64,000 bases of DNA from Dendrocalamus latiflorus. Taxonomy: Eukaryota > Streptophyta > Magnoliopsida > Poales > Poaceae. Positions 11,169 to 21,801 of this stretch are shown piece by piece. A model generated the notes under the pieces. The model was given only the letters and a program-made list of their open reading frames with translations. It ran no database searches and had not been told where the DNA came from. The translations under genes and the position numbers were made by a program. Where the stretch lies: assembly GCA_017311315.1 (NCBI GenBank), contig CM029654.1:6641382-6705381 (forward strand). The letters are read 5' to 3'. Numbering within the stretch: position 1 is the stretch's first letter; every line of letters starts with the position of its first letter.

Positions 11169-11358
11169 GTGGGTGCTGAAGTTAACAGCACCGTGTCAGG
11201 CAAAGCAACGGAAGTGCTACTATTTTGGGTTGCAGCCTTCTTCCGTTCTCGGTACTCACGTTGTTTCCGATTAATCTCGTCCCTTTGTTCGATGGACATG
11301 TTAGCTCGACGTTTGCGCTGCTGCATGTTCCTTTCCTCCCTCCTCCGCGAGGCCTCAT
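11169..11358 (-). pseudogene. Helitron 5' exon with basic region, copy 1
   Basis: Splice signals TTTTAG (right) and CAG|GTAC (left) bound an exon encoding QQRKRRANMSIEQRDEINRK, then QREYRERKKAA. It is clearly homologous to the exon at 10,608-10,811, about 550 bp downstream in transcription. This indicates an internal exon duplication in the transposase gene. Confidence 0.75.
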
Positions 11359-11453
11359 CTAAAATGGGATAAAACTCTATTACTACAGGTGTTCCTTCCA
11401 ATAAATACTAAACAAATTCAAAAGTGCTGCATACGAAAATATTGTAAGCATAC

Positions 11454-11547
11454 CTATGACGTTGGTGATATCGTTTAGCGCTTCGCGTGTATCTCTCGGC
11501 GTAGACATATCGCGTTGTGCTTCGCGTGTATTTCTCGGCGTAGACAT
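11454..11547 (-). pseudogene. Probable first coding exon of Helitron RepHel
   Basis: ATG at 11,547 opens MSTPRNTREAQRDMSTPRDT, an in-frame internal duplication of 14 codons (MSTPRxTREA twice), ending at a GTATG donor (11,453). Its place upstream of the basic exon makes it the likely start of the transposase gene. The start choice is inference; no transcript evidence is available. Confidence 0.6.
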
Positions 11548-12520
11548 TTTTACGTACCTGTATTGACAATTATTATTTTCATTGAATTGAAATATCTAGT
11601 ACGAAGGGATTCCCATTAGAATAGCACTAAGGGATGAGTATTTACTTAGCAAGGCTAATATGATAACATGAGCTGTTGAACAATTTATAATCTCTACTAT
11701 AAGAATTGAAATAAACTTGTAGTGGTAGTGTTTTGTAATGAAACAATAGGGGCTCTGACCTTGATTAAAATATGGGGTGGCAACATAGTCCAAACCCAAC
11801 TTAAATTATTAACTATCAATTGCTTCTCGCTGTGACAGTGTGTCAATGTTCATGAAATTTGTATCAAGATTGTACTATGCACGAGGCAACAGACGTTTAA
11901 CGGGCATCAAATGACCAAGCAGGGGACGATTACACAATAGATCTCATGCATGAAATCACGAAGCACAGGAATCATGCATTAAATCATGAGGACTATTCAA
12001 ATATGAACTACTGCACGTTCAGACAACACTATTAGGAACTGATCACATAAGTCGACAAATAACAATTTATCATTGATTATCTCTATATCTAGATGTTAAT
12101 GCAGCAGGCCAGCAGCAGCCGGCCATCTAGTAGTAGCATTCAGCAGCAAGCCATCCAAGAGTAGCATGCAGCACAGTAGCATGCAACCAAAGCCGGTTTA
12201 GCAGTAGTAGCATTCAGCAGGAGGCGCCCAGCAGCAATCATTGTCTTTCTGATGGCACTCAGGAAGCACAACAGATAAAGATTAATAATTATTAAATTTG
12301 AGAAGCAAGAATCGCCCAAGAACTGAAAAAGAAAAGGGAATAAACAAATCGTACCAGGCCGGGTCGCCGTCGTTAGCGGCGCCTGTTGCTTCTACCGGGT
12401 CTGCTGAACGGTGCCGTCGCCGTCGGCGAGAGGAAAGCGCCTGCTGTTACCGGCGGATGGAGGAAATCCCGGCGGCGGCAAGCACAGAGCACGCACGTCA
12501 TGGCATAGCTGGATCAGTGC

Positions 12521-12718
12521 GCGGGTACAGAGTGCACGGCCGCCTGTGCTCTCGGCACGGAGGGCCGGGGCCGCCGCCGGAGAGAGGCACGGCGGGCGGC
12601 GGCAGGGAGCGACATGCGGGCACAGAGTGCACAGGCGCGGCTGCTCTCGGCACGGAGGGCGGGAGCACAGCAAGAGGGCCGGAGGAGAGAGGCACGGCGG
12701 CCGGCGGCAGGGAGCGAC
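12521..12718. repeat. ~100-bp GC-rich direct repeat in the Helitron 5' region
   Basis: Two units, starting GCGGGTACAGAGTGCAC (12,521) and GCGGGCACAGAGTGCAC (12,616), each run through CTCTCGGCACGGAGGG to GGCAGGGAGCGAC. The repeat sits about 1 kb upstream of the first transposase exon and may be promoter or leader sequence (inference). Open frames across it are composition artefacts. Confidence 0.75.
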
Positions 12719-13039
12719 GGGCGATCGATGGAGCGACGAAATTGTTTCCTTTTTTCTCGATGATTGATCGTAGGAAGAGAAAGTAGAAGCCGTGATCCCC
12801 GGGCGGACAGTGTTGAATCGCGGGCGGGCGCCTCGTGTTGAAGCCTCGCGTTGAAGCCTACGTTCCATCCAGGCCGCACGATTGGGTTGAAGCCAGGGAG
12901 AGTTTTTTTTAGCCCTTGATTTTAATGAAGACAATTTGCTGGGTGCATTTTTGTGGGTGCACGAAGGTTGGTGCTTTCAGCGGGGGACGTATTCTTGGGT
13001 GGACTGAGTGTAATTTCAATTGGTCAATTATAGTAGAGA

Positions 13040-13735
13040 TAATCATGTCAGTTGTCCTGACGGTTGTCATCTAAATGCCACCCTGTGACAAATAGCTTAC
13101 GGGTGGTGTCGTGGTTATACACCAAACAATACAGAACAGGGCTACATAGGAGCCTTAGAGAGGCCGCCTGTAGCTTAGAACACCTTGAGAACAACGCTAA
13201 AAGTTTGTCCTAGTGTCTTGGAAGTTGATATTATCTGACATTTCACCAAAAAAAAAAGAGTGCTCTGCCCCCCATGGCACACTTAGACGCATATATATAG
13301 CCATGGGGGTACCCAAGTCTATCTTTACAAGGGTACATAAGTTCTTTTTTCTATTTATAGTTACACAAACATCCTTATCTAAGCCTATTCTCCTAGGGAC
13401 ATACATGTCATTTCTTGGCCTTCTAAGCTTTCACAAAGCTTCCGGCTTGGTTTCCATGGCACCGTGGCCATTTAGGCTAAGGTGGACCACTCCCGCAATA
13501 GGTGGAGTGACTTTGCTAGAGTCTAGATGAGCTGTAGCATCCTCTGCTATTATTATAGGCACTCATGTTGCTTAATGCAGCAAGTATTTCCTTTTATAGT
13601 TTGATTCAGTATTGTCCATGCCCCGTGTTAAATGTTAACATGGTTTTTTCCTCTGCAGGTGGTTCACTGCTGGAAAGCCCAAATTACATGTTGCTTGTGG
13701 CAAGATGCCTCATGTATCTTTTGTCTATACTAACA
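13040..13735. other. Intergenic sequence
   Basis: This is the right flank of the Helitron. It contains a poly-A tract (13,248-13,257) and an ATGGGGGTACCCAAGTC-like stretch resembling LTR debris, but no bounded element and no gene. Confidence 0.35.
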
Positions 13736-14097
13736 TGTTAAAGTTGATTCAAATTTGTACCGTGTTCATGTAGGACACTTTATCACCTCATGCCAGACAT
13801 GCTATAACAGGTGTTTGGGCTATGCACAAGTTGTATCGGACGTGGTGTCAATCTGTAACAACCGACTCTAATTCGGTTTCCTCTTTGTGTGGGACTCGTT
13901 TTCTTCGCCCTATATATGTATCCTAGTAGTCTATAGAAATAGGATGTACTCAAGAGCAAGCGCTCCATTGTAATCTCTCCTCATTATAGTGATTTGCCTT
14001 TGAGCGCCTGTGGTTTTTTCCCGCAAGAGTTTTCCATGTAAAAATTTGTATCTCTTGTCTTTATTTTTCTGTGTATTATTTGCAACAAATGATGTTA
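13736..14097 (+). repeat. Copia-like 5' LTR (362 bp)
   Basis: The repeat runs from TGTTAAAGTTGATTC to TTGCAACA. It is repeated, with an interruption, at 16,969-19,124. A CTATATATGTA TATA-like stretch lies at about 13,909-13,919, and the end TTGTATCTCTTG is typical of U5. Just inside, TGATGTTAGAGC resembles a decayed initiator-Met tRNA primer site (TGGTATCAGAGC is the usual Copia form). Confidence 0.75.
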
Positions 14098-16968
14098 GAG
14101 CTTTAGGTTCAAGATTCAAGTCGCTACTCGAGAGGAGCAATCTCGACTCAACTCCTGGGGTGGCCATCCCAGCACGGCACGCACGGCGGCCATAGCGGCA
14201 TCACGCGAGGACAGGAGATTCGAAGAAAAATTTCTGGCGTGTTTCTTCATCGAATTCCGAAGCCGGTTCACCATCTCTAAAGCAAGCTGACTGTGTCGCC
14301 CAATCACTGAATCCGTGTCATCTCTGAATCCGAGACCACTTCATCTACAGTGCGACCATTGCACAGAAGGTGGCATGCACGACAGCATTTGCACAGTCTT
14401 TTGGATGGATCGGCACCAATGGTCTGAGTCAGCTATCTATATGCATGAGCATCTCCTATGGGTCTATAGCAGCTATCTACAAGAGAGTCCATGTCATCAA
14501 CTGTCCTACGTGGAAGATATTAAATGAAGAAAGAGAACGCAGCTCTCTACAGCTCTAGAGATAGTCTATAGCGCCAAACGAGGCAGCCTCTATAAATTCT
14601 GTGTGTGCATGTAAGCATCAAATAGCTATCCTTATAGATAGTTCTTTAGAATGCTAACTTTAGTGTGTACTATATAGATGATGTGGAAGTCTTATAGTTA
14701 GTTGCTAGCTATAACCATTGGAGATGCCCTCAGTATATATCCTATGTGGAGGAAAGAGAGTATGCAAAAAAAATCGAGCGAGCTCTTCCTTAAACACTAG
14801 TCTATAACGCTAAACGAGGCAGCCTCAATAAATTCTGTGTGTGCATGTAAGCATCAAATAGCTATCCTTTAGAATGCTAGCTTTAGTGTGTACTATATAG
14901 ATGATGTGGAAATCTTATAGTTAGTTGCTAACTATAATCATTGGAGATGCCCTAAGTGTGGCACTTGCAAGGGACAGCCATCGCTCGGACTGGTCAGCCA
15001 CCTGCACCGCATCCAATCGACATCATCACACAGGTGAGATCTCATCAAAGAAAAAAAAATATAATGGCTCAGCAACTTGACATGGCATTTCAATAGTCAT
15101 TAAATTCGAAGAAACAACTACTTCAAGTTCGAGTCGAAAGCAATTACTGCATGCTGCAACGAGATCGTAAGTAGCAGCATGCGAAGAAAAAGCCGGTGAG
15201 CATCGATCAGCAGCATCGTAAGTCCCACACCTTCGTAGACTCGATCTATGTCATGCATCTTCTTTTATTTCTCGGCGTGTCATCCACAGCAGCTCCGTGT
15301 CCTCGCACATGAAGACAAGAGAGCAACAGCGTCTCGCGCACATCCTCCAAAGTCGTCATCGAATCCGAGATGCAACCGTCGTCAAAGCCAAGTTGATGGG
15401 CCGCCGCAGCGTGTTTATCTAATAAAAGGCACCCGGTCCATCAAAATGTAGCAGCATCGCCAGGACTCGGGCCAAGTGAGAGATCCGCGTGCCACCAGTC
15501 GCTCCAGTCGGCGTGCCACCTCTACGCGCAAAATCCAAAAGCCACCGTCGATTCACCCTCATCCAAGTGTGTCATCACTTCACCAAGCCATCCGCTGCCT
15601 CGGTCCAGTGATCAGTAGGAGAGAGATTAAGGCACACACAACCCGAGATAGAGGAAAAGGTGAAGTCGGTCTGTACACTTTGGTGTATTTTTTTTGGGTG
15701 AATTTTCAAGGTGCACACAGCACGCGTACTAAGAGATTTCAACATCTCTACTAGATGATTTTGACTTGCCTTGACTCTGTTTCAAGCCTTAACTCCAATC
15801 AGCGCTGACCCACACCATCCTGAGCATCGTTCTACACTCTACCTCGACGACTGTTCTAGTGCCAGGTTTCACCAAAATCATTGCCCGTTCCATCCGATGC
15901 CATGCCCTGACATTATACCGCACCATCTATATTGAAGCTGTGTCGTCAGCACTATATGTTTTTTGTTGAAGGAATTCAGGCCATTGTGTCCTTATCGGCG
16001 GCATAATGCGGGATTTATCAATGGAGATTTCATCAACGACCCATCGTCTTCTAAGGGTTACTGTGGCAAGATCCACAGATGAAGAGTCTAAGGTAGAGTT
16101 GCGGGTTTTTCAATACAATAAGTTAATTGGGCTATACTTGATCGAGGAGACTTAAAAAAAACAATATCAGTTGTGGGAATAACTGAATTTGGTGTTTTAT
16201 TCACCGTTTGATAACATCCTGATGGCAGCTAGCATAATACTTTATGGAGTTTTGCTATTTGAAAGTGAAGCTTTTTCTCCAATTTCAGTTTAAGATTAAG
16301 GATTTAAGTGTAAGAAGAAGTTTTATTTTTGCATGGATACTATAACGTCTTCCAATTATCGTAGCTCGATATGAGGGGTCTACTGTAGTTTATTCTCCAT
16401 TGACGGCACAAGAGTTCCTTTCATCCAGACAGTTTTATAGGAGCAGTTTCAACCATGTCATGAAATTCAATTACTTTTGAAGTCGACAGTTTGGCGTACG
16501 TGATGGCTACACATACAATAAGACTGTTGCGGTTTTTCTTGTTGAAGAGTTGCTCTTCCAATGAGTGTTACTTGCCAAGTTTTGTGTTCCAGATGGAGCA
16601 TATCAGATTCCATGATATGAATTCTTCACTATCTATCTAGCAGCACAGGTGATGTTTTGGCTTATGCCATTTGATGATCGAGCATTTGTTTTAGGAGGTC
16701 AGTTGCACAGACTCAAACTTTGCTGGGGTTATGAATTGTTGAAGACCTAGATTTGTTTGTCTGCTTTGTTAATAGCTATGTGTTCAGACCTACTGTCGGT
16801 TTGCTCAATTTTGCTTTGCAAGAAGCGTTTCAATAAAACTGTTCCAGTCTTTCTGCTTAAAGATTAGTTTGATGGACTTTCTGCGCACAAGGTGTTCATT
16901 CTAATTTTAATTGAAGGAGTTTATCATATTCTACGACTACTGGAGGAAATTCGGCTCAAGGTGGAGAT
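14098..16968 (+). mobile_element. Internal region of a gutted Copia-like element
   Basis: This lies between the two LTRs. It starts with a degenerate primer site and ends with CTCAAGGTGGAGAT, a typical Copia polypurine tract. No gag, integrase or reverse transcriptase frame survives. It contains a direct repeat (14,560-14,732 and 14,800-14,957) ending CATTGGAGATGCCCT. The rest holds nothing I recognise. The element is non-autonomous or highly decayed. Confidence 0.6.
14560..14957. repeat. Interrupted ~165-bp direct repeat
   Basis: AGTCTATAGCGCCAAACGAG and AGTCTATAACGCTAAACGAG open two copies that share AGCATCAAATAGCTATCC and TACTATATAGATGATGTGG. Both end ATTGGAGATGCCCT. The copies are separated by about 65 bp. 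Confidence 0.75.
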
Positions 16969-17246
16969 TATTGAAGTTGATCCAAATTCGTACCTTGTCC
17001 CAGTGGCGGACCCAGGATTTTACCAAAGGGTATGCCGCACCAAAATTTTCATATGCAATTCGGTAAAATCATTTGCCAATTCGGTAAATAATTGTAAAAT
17101 TTGCATCGTAATTCGGTATACAGGCACTAAATAATATGATAAGTCTTAAATTCAAGGATTATGTTGGAAACTTGCACAAATTACAATATAAATAGTTCAA
17201 ACACCATACTAATAGTCTCAAATATACATAAAAGAGACTTACAATA

Positions 17247-17621
17247 CTACTTGTCTAACTTTTTTGGCCTACGCTTTCTAAAGGACATGAAAATCTCGAT
17301 TATATTATCTTCATCCACTTCAAAGAAAATATCCCGCTCAATGAATGTGACTAGATAATCATCCAAAAGACTATCACCCATCTTATTTCTTAACTTTATT
17401 TTCACTAAAACCATTGCAGAAAATACCCTTTCAACACTTGCTGTTGCCACTGGTAGGAACAAAACCAATTTAAGAATCATGTAAACCATACCATACACTT
17501 TATGCCTCTTTGTTTCAACAAGCTTAACTGAGAGATCAACAAGATTGTCTAGATCTTTGAAGCTATCAGCTTGTCTCATGTCATCAATATAATTACCAAG
17601 TTGCAATTCAAGTTTTAGCAA
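17247..17621 (-). pseudogene. hAT transposase C-terminal dimerisation fragment
   Basis: About 124 residues include LFLPVATASVERVFSAMVLV and KIKLRNKMGDSLLDDYLVTF. This is the hAT C-terminal dimerisation (hATC) signature with its conserved VATASVERVFS core. The terminus is intact but the catalytic RNase-H-like core is missing apart from a short upstream fragment. The fragment sits inside the insertion at 17,001-18,798. Confidence 0.85.
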
Positions 17622-17656
17622 ATAATTGCTTGAGAACTCTTTAGGGTAGAACTCAA

Positions 17657-17965
17657 CTAGTCTACGTACCTTCTATGCATCGAAAGAAGCAAATGAGTTG
17701 GAAGGATTGAAGGCCGACATACAAGAGAGCAACTCCATATTAACCTCATCAAACCGATTATCAAGCTCTTGGCTAATTTGATTAATGACACCAATATATA
17801 CTTCTCTTCTGAAGTGATCATCATTTGTTTAGTTTCGAGCACGAGCGTACCTTGCTGATTTTCCATAAGGCACATAATCACCGTCCATAGCAGGAACTTC
17901 AACACCATGTTTATCACAAGGCACATAATCACCGTCCAAAGGTTGCACATACAAGGGCTATGCAA
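17657..17965 (-). pseudogene. Decayed upstream piece of the hAT transposase
   Basis: This stretch lies directly upstream of the dimerisation fragment on the same strand. It reads, through stops and frame changes, as a degraded transposase segment. CACATAATCACCGTCCA is repeated at 17,868 and 17,923, a local 55-bp duplication. Beyond it to 18,798 I see no coding remains. Confidence 0.4.
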
Positions 17966-19124
17966 GTTTTCTATGTCAGTGACGAGACAATGATCAATGG
18001 AAGTGAAAGTGGCTAAACTAACAACTTAGAAATAGTACTGAAACATGTTGCAGTTCAAAATATGCCAACATTGCATCAAATCAAATGTTCAGAATTACAG
18101 AGAGGCCTACAAAATGGACCTGAAGAACAACAAAGTAACAGAGTGAGCATTTTCCAAGGTCTATAGAAACATTGTGTATTTGTACTATCGTCGATGGCAA
18201 TCAAAGTGGGTGGATGATTACATTTTTTTTATGAAAACTTTTCTCAAAATCTATTGCCTTCTTTTTTTCATTATCTGCTAATCATAGAAAGTACGGAAAA
18301 ATGAATTTTTCTCAGATATTGCAGCAACTGCGCGTGACACTGTAGCAAAAAGTACGATCTACTGTAGCAGTACTGTACCGAGTACTGTTTGAAATACTGT
18401 AGCAACTATAGATTACTTTCTCTCGATGCAAAGCAAAACAACAGAGCCAAACTTCCCTCTTCCATTCATGATCACAGCAGTAGTAGATAGATGTACATGT
18501 TCAAGAAATCAACTCTAGGCAGTAATGAGGAAGGAACTCTTGACTCTTCATTCTGGCGTTTATGCTAGCTCTCGTATGAAGCGCCGACGTGACTCGTTAT
18601 GGCACCCTCAAGATGTCTCCCTGCACAAAGATCTTCAAGCCTCGTTTCAAAACTCACGGCCGGAACACCATCGCACATGCGAATTCTCGCACATGCAGCC
18701 ATGAATAATCTCCGATCACCGCCTTGACTCATCTTCGGCTGCTGGCTGGCCCCAGGTATACCGTGGCTCACCCGGCATACTCTGTAGATCCTTCCCTACC
18801 TTATCCGTGTAGGATATTTCGTCACCTCATGCCAGACGTGGTATGACAGGTATCTGGGCCATGCACAGGTTGTGTCAGACGCGATGTCAATCTGTAGCAA
18901 CTGACTCTAATTTGGTTTTCTCTCCGTGTGGGACTCATTTTCCTCGCCCTATATATGTACCCAGTAATCCATAGGAATATGTGTTCTCAAGAGCAAGCGC
19001 TACATTGTAATCTCTCCTCATTATGGTAATTTGCTTTCGAGCGTCTGTGATTTTTTTCTACAAGGGTTTTACACATAAAAAATTGTATCTATTGCCTCTA
19101 TTTTTCTGTGCGTTATTTGCAACA

Positions 19125-20693
19125 AGATAAGACAATAAACTTACCACCAGAAAAGAGTCTAATACCCATTTTGTTTAAAAAAAATAGATAGTCTGATAGA
19201 GTCTCTCTTATTCTGAGGCATTTATTTGTTCACAAAAGTTTATGTGAAGAGATCTCCTTTTAACTTAAATAAAAATGAGAAAATGTAGTGCAGCCTTTGC
19301 TGAACCTCTGACTCTGAATTCTCCCTCCTTATCTGAATTGTAAAGGGAACCATGCAACTTGCCGACGATGATGATGATGACAATTGTGGAGAATGACAGT
19401 GAGATTCCACCATCACAGTGATAAGGGGAATGGACCCTACGAGCTATTAGCTTCATCTGTTAATCGGAAGCCGGTGGTTTGCCAATTGTTACGTGCAGCT
19501 CAAGGCTGTTGCTTATTCGTTTATGCGACCTGCAAATGTGATCGATTTGCCTTGCCATTTTTCTAGGAGAGAGAGTTTTGTGTGTGCTAACCTAACAAGT
19601 TAGTGCAAATTGCAACAAAAAAATATTTTCTTCGGATTTCTGTTAAGTTCAGGTGCCTGGCCGGACTCCAGAAGACAAATAGCCGGCTGTTCGGCTAGCT
19701 GTTATTTCATTTCCTTATCATAATTTCCAAGTACTCCTAAGTCGTAAGTGGTCATTTAAAATTTCCATGTACTCCTAAGTCGTAAGTGGCTAAGTCCTAA
19801 CTCATAGGAAGATAATACACTGTTGATGACTGCAGCAGGTAAACAAGTACTCACTTTCTCTGACAATATCATCACCTAAAACTTGTACTAGTCAACAAAT
19901 TTACAATGATATTTATTATTGCCACCACAGTTTAGCCACGTACGTGCATGTCAGGTTTTCGTGCGTTTAGACCATGCATCTTCAGTCTTCCACGCACTCC
20001 CCATCGATGCCGCCGGTAGCACCCGTCACCTGTCGGTCTCTCGCTAGACTCGCGCGATCCACACCGACGGCGCATCGCACCAGCCGGTCCCGGTCGAGGC
20101 GTAACCATCCCGGCGAAAAAAAAGCACACCCTCCGAATTTTCCTTCCACAGCTGCTGTCGGCTAATTTGAGCGCCCGACGCGCGTGGCGCAAGTATGGTA
20201 CTAGTATTAAAGGTCGCCGTTCTTTACTCGCCACGCAAAGGTCGTTTGGTCATTACCGGCTCATCAGCCATCATTGGCCTGGTCGTTGATTCAATTCTGG
20301 CCTGCCGCCTGCCGCGATAAACTAAGAAGCACGGCGTAGACTAGGAAGCTCACTTCGACTGAAATAAACTAATTTATGAGCTATTTTACACTGTAATTAA
20401 TGATTGCTTATTTGATATAATTAAATTTAAAAATAGAAAAAAAAACATGTTAGTCCATCATGGAGAATACAAACAAATACAGGAAAAAGAAAAAGCAAAA
20501 AAGTCAGAAAAAGACGAAATCGAGGAATAGTAAATTAGAAGCCAAAAGTTCAAGTCGAAACGAGCAGGTCTTCGCCCACTCTGGACTCTGGACTGCAATA
20601 GCACTTGTTTTCACTGACTAGTGGTTGGGCATACGGTTAATGATTTTTGTCTACACTTTTTGAGACAGCAACGGACAAGTGGACAACAGAGAC
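19125..20693. other. Intergenic sequence
   Basis: No gene or bounded element is seen. A short direct repeat (AAGTACTCCTAAGTCGTAAGTGG-like) occurs at about 19,728 and 19,767. A moderately GC-rich patch (19,960-20,330) has no convincing coding signal. Confidence 0.4.
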
Positions 20694-20935
20694 ACTAATA
20701 CTAGAGGTTGCTAAATGGGCCAAGATTGTCAGGCCGGCCCACAGCCTGATACTGTAGGCATAGCCTATGGCACGGCACGGCCCGCAGCAGATTGTGTTGG
20801 GCTGGCATGGCACGAGGAGCTGGGGCCATGTCTGGGCCGCCACCCCAGCCTAGCGCGCTGGCATGGCATGGCACAACACCAATAGTGTCGGGCTGAGCAC
20901 GCCCGTTCAATTTTTATAAATATATGTAGGATTTT

Positions 20936-21170
20936 TGTTGTGATTACAGACCAAACAGAGAGGATGTGGTAGTGGAGAGTTGGGAGAGTGTGATGCCCTC
21001 TCTCTAGCCTTCCCTTGTATATATATTCATATAGGATGTGCTTTTACAATTGTGCCCTTACATCAGTACCTCCCTGCCAGGGGTATTTAAGCCATTACAT
21101 ATGTCCTATTTTGGGCCCTATAACCTTCTAACAGGCCTGCTGGGTTTAGGTGGGGGCCACCCCTACAACA
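20936..21170 (-). repeat. 3' LTR of the Tat-type element
   Basis: A 235-bp repeat matching 25,912-26,147. It contains CTTGTATATATATTCATA and GGGTATTTAAGCC. Immediately inside it (21,171-21,190) there is no purine-rich tract on the element strand. Confidence 0.92.
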
Positions 21171-21339
21171 GGAGCATCTCATGGTGAAGGGCTCCACAGG
21201 GCCGAAGCCATGTTGCCGAGTCCTTTGGCTCCCTCCGTCCCTGCGGCCTGTGAACTTCTCCGAACTTGTGGAGCCTTGGTGTGCAACGGGTCCCGGGGTT
21301 GAGGTTCGTCGGGGGCCTGCGGATGATACGTCCCATCCA

Positions 21340-21801
21340 CTAGCACCCCTGACACCGACGCACGAGGTCCTGGGCGTCAGTGACGACAGTCGGCCAGTAA
21401 AAGCCTTGCCTCAATGCCTTGCCAACCAATGACCTTGGCGCGAGGTGAGACCCACACACCCCCACGTGAATCTCCGCAAGGAGCTTTTTCCCTTCTTCGT
21501 GCGAGAGGCAGCGCAGGAGCGGTGCGCAGACTCCCTTTTTGTAGAGTGCCCCTTCAAACACCTGGAAAGATCTGGCACGGTGTTGCAGACGCCGGAGCTC
21601 GGCGGGGTCCTCCGGCTCGGCAATGCCCTGCAGGAAATTGAAGATAGGCTCTCGCCAGTCGCCCTGCTGGATGATGTGGTGAACGAGGGCCGCGTCCCGG
21701 TTGTCCTGCGCGATGGCCGCCTGCGGTAACACTTCGTAAAACGCCCCGTCAGGGGGGTGGCAGTTGTTGGCTGGCCGCTGCGAGGGCGTCGGCCTACTCA
21801 T
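21340..21801 (-). pseudogene. Integrase N-terminal zinc-binding fragment
   Basis: About 153 residues carry the HHCC zinc-binding pattern of retroelement integrase (HVGVCGSH ... RRCQGC), then a stop. The following 170 bp to the LTR contain no DDE catalytic core or C-terminal domain. The fragment is out of frame with the upstream pol frame, near a run of cytosines at about 21,755. An internal deletion explains the loss. Confidence 0.85.

Larger units (their letters stand above)
3233..13039 (-). mobile_element. Full-length Helitron, 9,807 bp
   Basis: Read on the minus strand, the element begins TCTCTACTAT (right end, 13,039) and ends CTAG (left end, 3,233). It sits between A (3,232) and T (13,040), the classic Helitron insertion with no target duplication. 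A small hairpin (CCGTG, 7-nt loop, CACGG) lies 8 bases from the CTAG end. Inside are a Helitron-like N domain, a Rep domain and a Pif1/RecD-type helicase in the expected order. A nonsense codon (9,221-9,223) and a frameshift (about 7,608-7,617) break the reading frame, so this copy is probably no longer autonomous. A hAT element is nested near its 3' end. Noncoding stretches inside (4,525-5,448 and 11,550-13,039) hold tandem repeats and no further gene. Confidence 0.9.
17001..18798 (-). mobile_element. hAT-type insertion in the Copia 3' LTR
   Basis: The insertion starts with CAGTGGCGGACCCAGG, a terminal repeat widespread in plant hAT (Tip100-like) elements. It is flanked by CCTTGTCC (16,993-17,000) and CCTTATCC (18,799-18,806), a 7/8 match to an 8-bp target duplication at exactly the point where LTR collinearity breaks. 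Transposase fragments lie on the minus strand. The right end does not show the reverse complement of the left repeat, so that end is decayed or replaced. Confidence 0.75.
16969..19124 (+). repeat. Copia-like 3' LTR, split by an insertion
   Basis: LTR sequence runs 16,969-17,000 and resumes at 18,807-19,124. Joined across the insertion it is collinear with the 5' LTR with no missing bases. The match covers TGTAGGA, CTCATGCCAGAC, CAAGAGCAAGCGCT and the TTGCAACA end. The outer 5-bp target duplication is not recognisable, so the element is old or rearranged. Confidence 0.75.

Noticed and set aside
12298..12934. Overlapping GC-rich frames in the Helitron 5' region
   Set aside because: They follow a duplicated GC-rich block and have no recognisable domain or splice context.
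15248..15754. Small Arg/Ser-rich frames
   Set aside because: No domain and no codon bias; they lie inside the noncoding interior of the Copia-like element.
13736..19124. Two separate solo LTRs instead of one element
   Set aside because: Primer-site and polypurine remains lie just inside each LTR in the right orientation, favouring one decayed element, although the outer target duplication is missing.
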